A stretch of 13,123 nucleotides of DNA from Gracilaria caudata. Its lineage: Eukaryota; Rhodophyta; Florideophyceae; Gracilariales; Gracilariaceae. The notes under the pieces are model-generated. The model had not been told where the DNA came from. It ran no database searches and saw only the letters and a program-made list of their open reading frames with translations. Location: NCBI GenBank assembly GCA_030374735.1, contig JASCIV010000740.1, positions 1 through 13,123 of the forward strand, written 5' to 3'. The position numbers and the translations under genes were made by a program. This document shows, piece after piece, positions 8,946-13,123 of this stretch; the first letter of the stretch is position 1; every line of letters starts with the position of its first letter.

Positions 8946-9251
8946 CTAAAAGTACTTCTCTCTCCTTAAAAAGGCCAGAAATCGACGTGACGCTTTCAAT
9001 ATCATATCTTTAAGCGACTTTTGGTGGTACTCTCGACGACCGCGAGATTTTGCGTCGGCTCGCAGTTTTCGAAGGACAACGATATACAACGTGTTCGCAG
9101 TCTTCTTTGACTCGTAGCGCACAATCACAACGCAGCATCTTGTTTTCTAAATAGATCGCTACCGGATGCAGCCTATGCGTGTCTCCAGTGTAGAACTGTG
9201 CTAAACTAACTTTCGCAGCCCGCGAAAGATTGGAATCCTCTCTGCTTTCGT
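8946..9251 (-). pseudogene. C-terminal end of LINE ORF2 (reverse transcriptase protein), frameshifted
   Basis: Reading leftward, one frame gives LSRAAKVSLAQFYTGDTHRL, then a Cys/His cluster (Cys near 9129, CP near 9077) of the form C-x-C-x9-H-x4-C. This resembles the zinc-binding tail that follows the RNase H part of many LINE proteins (EHVVYRCP); one residue between the first two cysteines seems lost. A shift near 9075-9010 moves the sequence to a second frame ending LKASRRFLAFLRREKYF and a TAG at 8946. The ending FLAFLRRE is typical of LINE ORF2 C-termini. The reverse transcriptase and endonuclease domains are absent because the copy is 5'-truncated. The product cannot be functional. Confidence 0.6.
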
Positions 9252-9265
9252 CTCCGAAGTCATAT

Positions 9266-10203
9266 ATGTGTTCACGCGCATACCGTTCGTTCCGCGGCAA
9301 CCGTATATAGCTTGGTACGGCAGAATACCAAAAACCTGGAGCCTCCTTCTACAGATACTGATGCAGCCGTGAAATAAAGTTTCTTACGGGTGAATATAAT
9401 GTTTTGCAGCTTCTGGCGTTTTGACAGCATACACCCGCTATGAAACATCGACATTTCTTTGCAAGTTGCTAGCATAGTTGTCGAAAAATTCCTCAGAGCA
9501 AAATGAAAGCCGAGAAGACTCGGTAATGAGTAGTTCTTTTAACAGTTGGTAGTTTCTCAACAAACGACCTGTCAGATCACGTTCACGAAGAACCTTAAAG
9601 CCCGCGTTAGTCATGATCACTTCGTCTTCTTCAGGTACAGAGTATGCACAACTCATCCGCATGCAACCGCTCTTTGAATATTAGGCCTTTTTAATTAAGG
9701 AAATTTCCCTCAGAGCGTAAGCCTGCGATTCCAGGCCATTTCTTAGATTTGAAATAAGCGCAGATCCTTATTATCGTGTACACGTGCGGCAATGATGGAG
9801 CAATTTCTAACCTAGGCGCATAGGCAAAATGTGCCTTTGAAGGTAGCTCTCGCAAATTTTGAAAGATCCCTCAGATTCTGAGAGCTATCCTTATACCTTT
9901 AGAAGTACATTATGCGCTTGAAATATATTAACCACTCGAGTTAAATGGTGACAATCGTTGGGTCGTAAGAATTATCACAGTGTAGCGTAACATGGAGAGT
10001 AGCACTCCGGCTACGCGCAAGGACAGAAGAGCACTTGCATCTTTCGGTGTCGTAGGTTTGTCTACGATCTAGCCCTCTGCTGTCGGAGCGAACGTAGAAC
10101 GCTGAAGATTCTCCAAAGCAGGCCGAAAACCAAAGAAGGACAAAGACGGGGAAAACACGCGCTGTACGCGCATGCCTGCAGCAGGGAACACAGAGCATGG
10201 CCA
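9266..10203. other. Region with only fragmentary reading frames
   Basis: No gene can be supported. Short frames of about 50-87 codons occur on the - strand (for example 9438-9662 and an ATG-less frame at about 9700-9870), without recognisable domains. A motif FTAASVSVEGG on the - strand near 9370 recalls the first motif of RNase H but lacks the catalytic Asp, and it lies outside the LINE's target-site duplications. The region is probably old decayed mobile DNA or plain intergenic sequence. Confidence 0.35.
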
Positions 10204-10428
10204 CTAAAGCAAATGAAAAAAGCGGCGTCGCACACTGCGCACTACAGCTGCCGGCGGTCTCAGACAGAATAAGCCTAAGAATAAGAGAGCCACCACGATG
10301 GCTTCGCTTATTTTTCCTCTTATTTCAAAATAAGGGCCATTTCTAAGAATGCTAGCGTCGTTAATTAAACCGTGTGCAGCACCAAACACGACCTTAGTTA
10401 CAAAATAAGCCCTATTTTGCTTAGTCAA
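10204..10428 (-). pseudogene. Possible fragment of a PIF/Harbinger-like DDE transposase
   Basis: A 74-codon frame on the - strand, starting at a TTG, contains GAAHGLINDASILRNGPYFE. It resembles the block around the second catalytic Asp of DDE_Tnp_4-type transposases (pattern G-x-H/C-G-x-I-x-D-A/G-x-x-F/L-x-N-S/G-x-x). The Asp would be encoded at 10357-10359. A stop lies a few codons upstream, and after about residue 40 the sequence becomes hydrophobic and Arg-rich and no longer resembles a transposase. No first or third catalytic residue and no terminal repeats were found. The match rests on one short block and may be accidental. Confidence 0.3.
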
Positions 10429-10848
10429 AAAGTCCTATCGCTGTGCTCTCCTCAGTGGCAGCGGGGTCGGCAATAATTGTGTAGGTTTCAATAACAATAG
10501 TAGCTTATCGCAGTTTTTGGAAATTTTGAGATATGCACATTGCTGGAAAGCTGGCGTTCATCAAATTTGATTGGCCAGATGTGTGGATAAAATCATCTTA
10601 CAAAGAAGTCATAAGACTTCAAGGACTAAAACGTAGTTTCAATGGGACATAAAGTAAAAACGCTTCGTTTGCAAAAATTTGCAGAACAATTTTGCAGTGG
10701 CCGCTGTTTTTGTTATGTCTATGAAGAAAGTAAGTACAACCGTTAAAGTGTATTTCACTTTCTATTAAGGCAGAGTTACTCATTCAAAGCTTGTTTGAAT
10801 GCTTTTCTTCACTTCTTCCAAAAAGGGTTTCTCGCGTTTTTGGAGTGT
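10429..10848. other. AT-rich intergenic stretch with small hairpins
   Basis: No reading frame of note. Several short perfect inverted repeats occur: GAAGTC/GACTTC (10605-10620), AAAGTG/CACTTT (10745-10761), CATTCAAA/TTTGAATG (10781-10801) and CCAAAAA/TTTTTGG (10818-10843). Only the 8-bp one slightly exceeds what random AT-rich DNA would give. Confidence 0.4.
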
Positions 10849-11442
10849 TCAGAAAGTTTTTGTCCCTATCTCCGTTTTGTCAAAAAGGCGATAGGCTACT
10901 TTTGAAATTGAAACCTTCCCAATTTCGGATAGGATAGGATACCCGCCAGACTCCAGCACACGTATTAGTTCCGAGAAGACCTGCGAAGTTATGTTGGAGT
11001 AAACGACTGCATAGACAGACCACTCAACGTCAAGTTTCGAGCTCCAGCCGTTGCGGCATGCCTCAAAGGAACCGGTGTTTACATCGATGTGATCCAAAAT
11101 GCCCATCTTGTTTATTGAAATAGTTGAGCTTTGGCGCTTTGCTCGCTTGTGGCACACGGGGTGCAGTTCATGTATTTGAACTTTCAACATTGTTCAATAA
11201 TTCTTCGTTTACAGTAGAGAGGCATAAAGTTAGCCCCCGAGGTCTTTGCAAGGGCCAAAATCGTTTCTACGGTGTTTAGCTCAGCTTCTGCTACGGAATC
11301 GTCGGGGGTGTTGAAGAAGCCGTATGGACGTGTCCAGTGTCGTCCCCATAATGAGTTCGCAGAAGTCTGCCGACTCCGAATTTTCGTAGAGATCGATCTT
11401 TGGATTCTTGTTACCCAGGTTGTATATTGGGAGTAATGACAT
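10849..11442 (-). pseudogene. Unrecognised protein-coding remnant in three frames
   Basis: Three successive - strand frames look like pieces of one protein of roughly 195 residues. The first starts with ATG at 11442 (MSLLPIYNLGNKN...) and would end at 11281. Its sense appears to pass, at a run of five C on the coding strand (11304-11308), into a second frame (TPDDSVAEAELNTVETILAL) that stops at 11184. A third frame starts with ATG at 11190 and runs 113 codons to 10849, including WSVYAVVYSN and LIRVLESGGYPILSEIG. All three have normal mixed composition. No GT-AG intron that I tried repairs the frames. The protein family is not recognised. It could be a decayed host gene or a piece of a mobile element; the third frame alone could also be a small real gene. 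Confidence 0.35.
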
Positions 11443-11690
11443 ATACTAAAAATGCCAAAGAAAGATGTGCTACTTTATGGTGAGTGAAAAGTAAAACTGC
11501 AAACGTAAAGCACTGGCTTTAGTGGAAAATTATCTACTAGTAATGGCAGCATGGTGTGGGCGCACCGCCAGACATCATGATGATCATGCCACAGGCGTCT
11601 GCACTGTAGTGCAATGCACTTTGCGCTACTTAGCGAATTCTGGTAGTCATACGTTCCGCGTTGCGGTTTTCCCCACAGGAAATTATGTAT
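11443..11690. other. Short intergenic stretch
   Basis: No gene or strong structure seen apart from a 13-bp near-palindrome CATGATGATCATG near 11576. Confidence 0.35.
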
Positions 11691-12486
11691 CAAATTTGGT
11701 CCTTTTTCCAGGGAGTCCTGGCTTGGCAGATGGTGACACCCTGACGGGTTTGCTGGTGGCAGGTGTTGATGTCATAACTGGTTGTCAGTGGCCGCGTGTA
11801 CGTGCGTGATGGTTGGTCCTGTTTACAGGAAGATCTAGAATAGATATTAGTAATTAGTGGCCGCCAAGGCGGACCTGCACAGTTGCAACACGTGTATGGC
11901 CACGCCTTGGCTGACCTCGCTGTATCAGCGTTACAGTGTACTGTTCTATATAGGTGATGGCTCCATGGCCATCACCACCACCAAGTAGAGGTAACCCGGT
12001 ACTTCGGTTTCAGGCTCTGATCCTGCTCTCCATCGCAGAGTGCACAACTCCAACCGGAGGGTCACCGCGTACGGTACGACTTGATTATCCACAGGGATCA
12101 CTCACGTATACTGACTACACTGCACGTGTCTTCCGACTGTTTCCTTTCTTGCAGGTGTCTGCTAAACCAGTGTTTGGTAGTGTTCCGTCCCTGTACAGAG
12201 TACCGCCGTGTGGGTTCAATACACTACCTCTCGTCACCCTCCGCCGGGTCTGTTGCCGCTTGTTGCACGTCCCGCCTCCGGGTTCCCGTCTCTTTTTCCC
12301 TTTCTTTCTTTCCCCTTTTCCTCCTCTTTTTCCCTTCCGGGACACCGTGTCTCACACGTTTCCGATCTCCGGCCCCTTTCCTTCACCGTCTTCACGGCCC
12401 GTTCTCTCTACCTCCGTAGGTATATCCCGAACCACGGGCGGCCTTACACCCGCGCATTTCCGTGGCACGGAGGGCTGTTCTTCTGA
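11691..12486 (+). other. Leader-like region upstream of the gag remnant, perhaps LTR and untranslated leader
   Basis: This stretch has features expected of a retroelement promoter and leader, but ends were not defined. A TATATA lies at 11947-11952. Complementary 9-mers GCCAAGGCG (11863-11871) and CGCCTTGGC (11903-11911) could form a hairpin. A pure pyrimidine tract of 50 bases lies at 12289-12338. A + strand frame starting at the ATG at 11957 is open to 12619; its first 150 or so codons look like translated non-coding DNA, while the Ser/Thr-rich end (GKKVGRPMRFFF) may be gag sequence displaced into another frame. No second LTR copy is available in the window to test the idea. Confidence 0.3.
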
Positions 12487-12720
12487 GTCTACCTCATCAG
12501 AGGGCAAGGCTTCGAACACCTTGGGTGTGTCTCCCGTCACCGGGTTTTGCACCACAGCGACCCGTACCCTCAACGGAAAGAAAGTTGGCCGCCCAATGCG
12601 GTTCTTCTTCGCCACTTGATTTGCCACACCTGTTACAGGCTTGGAGACATCGCTCCGAATTGTGTTCTGCCCATACGGGATATGGCGAAAATTATACCTC
12701 AGTATGAGTCGTTGACTCCC

Positions 12721-12861
12721 GCTGAGCGGGAACTTTTTTTTTTTTCCTTCAATCAAATGCGGTCTATTTATACATGACCGTACTATTCGGGATCAGACTA
12801 TAGGTCATCTTCTAGCCAATTCTCCTAGAATTGACACTCAAAAAAAAAGCTGAGCGGGAAC
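12721..12861. repeat. 13-bp target-site duplication around the short insertion
   Basis: GCTGAGCGGGAAC occurs at 12721-12733 and 12849-12861, exactly bounding the inserted sequence. The copy is part of the gag-like coding sequence (Ala-Glu-Arg-Glu), so removing the insert and one copy restores continuity of sense. The match ends precisely at the homopolymer borders of the insert. Confidence 0.8.
12734..12848 (+). mobile_element. 115-bp A-tailed retroposon-like insertion
   Basis: The insert starts with 12 T and ends with 9 A (12840-12848), immediately followed by the second copy of a 13-bp target-site duplication. It has no coding capacity. It contains a small hairpin CAATTCT/AGAATTG at 12817-12833 and no convincing RNA polymerase III A or B box. 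The A tail and duplication fit mobilisation by LINE machinery, as for a SINE or a retroposed RNA fragment. The T run at the other end means the opposite orientation is also possible; + is chosen only because the A run abuts the duplication as a tail would. Confidence 0.6.
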
Positions 12862-13004
12862 GTGTTCCCGACACGTCGTACCTTCGTGCGAAGGCGGTGA
12901 CTCAGCCTGAGAAACAGGAAACCTACCCCTCACAGGGTGGTCACACAGCCGCAGCTGCAGGCTTTTCGGAACCGCAGAACAGCGGCAACGCTCATAAAAA
13001 CTGA

Positions 13005-13123
13005 GTTGGGGAGCCTCCCGCAATGGAGCGGTATGTCCGACACCTTGTTCGGCCTTGCCGGGGGCTGAGAGGCCTCGCTCCCCGGTCACTATCCTGACAA
13101 GGAAAATGGCCACAGAAGACGTG
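13005..13123. other. Window end downstream of the gag remnant
   Basis: Short tail without a recognised feature. If the gag remnant belongs to a longer retrotransposon, its protease and reverse transcriptase part would begin here or just beyond the window. Confidence 0.3.

Larger units (their letters stand above)
8878..9265 (-). mobile_element. 5'-truncated LINE (non-LTR retrotransposon) copy with target-site duplication
   Basis: A 14-bp direct repeat CTCCGAAGTCATAT occurs at 8878-8891 and 9252-9265 and brackets 360 bp (8892-9251). On the - strand this segment begins abruptly within a LINE-like coding sequence and runs through its C-terminal end, a stop at 8946 and a 54-base 3' UTR. The UTR has an AATAAA signal (8899-8904) and an A-rich AAAGAAGAAG end directly at the repeat. 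Severe 5' truncation, an A-rich 3' end and a 14-bp duplication are the hallmarks of target-primed reverse transcription. The direct repeat alone might be chance, but its position at both ends of the LINE fragment makes it convincing. Confidence 0.7.
12487..13004 (+). pseudogene. gag-like zinc-knuckle protein of a retrotransposon, disrupted
   Basis: The frame from 12487 encodes a zinc knuckle CHTCYRLGDIAPNC (12622-12663), of the nucleocapsid type C-x2-C-x4-H-x4-C, but with Asp in place of the His (codon 12646-12648). It is followed by LPIRDMAKIIPQYESLTPAERE, given here as two overlapping short parts: RDMAKII and SLTPAERE. At that point a 115-bp insertion (12734-12848) breaks the gene. Beyond it the sequence resumes in another frame, passes VPDTSYLRAKAV and ends at TGA 13002-13004. 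The N-terminal part is missing or in other frames. Both the lost ligand and the insertion mark it as dead. I read it as the C-terminal part of an LTR-retrotransposon gag; the superfamily is uncertain, and a cellular zinc-knuckle gene is a weaker alternative. Confidence 0.55.

Noticed and set aside
9272..9475. FTAASVSVEGG on the - strand as an RNase H start motif of the LINE
   Set aside because: The catalytic Asp is Ala, and the motif lies outside the target-site duplications of the LINE copy. At best it is an older, separate remnant.
10605..10843. Run of small hairpins as a structured element
   Set aside because: Stems of 6-8 bp with short loops are expected several times per 10 kb by chance, more so in AT-rich DNA.
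11727..11750. TGGTGACACCCTGACGGG as a tRNA primer-binding site
   Set aside because: It begins with TGG two bases after a CA, but it does not match a tRNA 3' end that I recognise, and no LTR pair is available to confirm it.
11954..12619. 221-codon + strand frame as an intact protein
   Set aside because: Most of it is Pro/Ser/Phe-rich translation of a pyrimidine tract and leader-like DNA. Only its last part may be frameshifted gag sequence.
12352..12756. 134-codon - strand frame opposite the gag remnant
   Set aside because: Its start lies inside the 115-bp insertion, and the zinc knuckle on the + strand explains the region better.

Overview
This looks like nuclear DNA of a eukaryote with few introns and long, transposon-littered intergenic stretches. 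A red macroalga (Florideophyceae) is my best guess, from the two intronless genes, the mid-range GC content and the style of the retroelement remains. The sequence does not prove the lineage. No rRNA, tRNA, CRISPR array or bacterial operon was found.

Left part (1-4334): positions 191-518 hold a compact composite of repeats, namely two diverged direct repeats flanking two copies of an 18-bp perfect palindrome and two GC-rich hairpins. An intact intronless gene for an FGGY-family pentulose kinase (D-ribulokinase type) follows at 978-2672 on the + strand. Positions 2673-4334 show no supportable gene.

Middle (4335-6950): an intronless gene on the - strand (4335-5114) encodes an HAD-superfamily protein with all four catalytic motifs. 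Upstream of it the + strand is extremely G-rich (about 5340-5760, with strong G-quadruplex candidates). This grades into an island about 1 kb long of CG-alternating tracts (about 5790-6670), after which the + strand becomes C-rich. The island carries two CCAAT boxes pointing away from each other. It looks like a promoter core with a strand-composition switch, but no partner gene is visible on the right.

Right part (6950-13123) is mainly a graveyard of mobile elements and broken genes: a 5'-truncated LINE 3' end with a 14-bp target-site duplication (8878-9265); a possible fragment of a DDE transposase (10204-10428); a broken unrecognised gene in three frames (10849-11442); and a gag-like zinc-knuckle pseudogene (12487-13004). 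The last is interrupted by a 115-bp A-tailed insertion with a 13-bp target-site duplication. The two duplications are of similar size, which fits both insertions being made by LINE-type target-primed reverse transcription.

The two intact genes have no evident functional link: the kinase would act on sugar metabolites, and the HAD protein has no predictable substrate. I see no multi-gene system. The best candidates for something undescribed are the 191-518 composite, the CG-rich switch region, and the short A-tailed retroposon.
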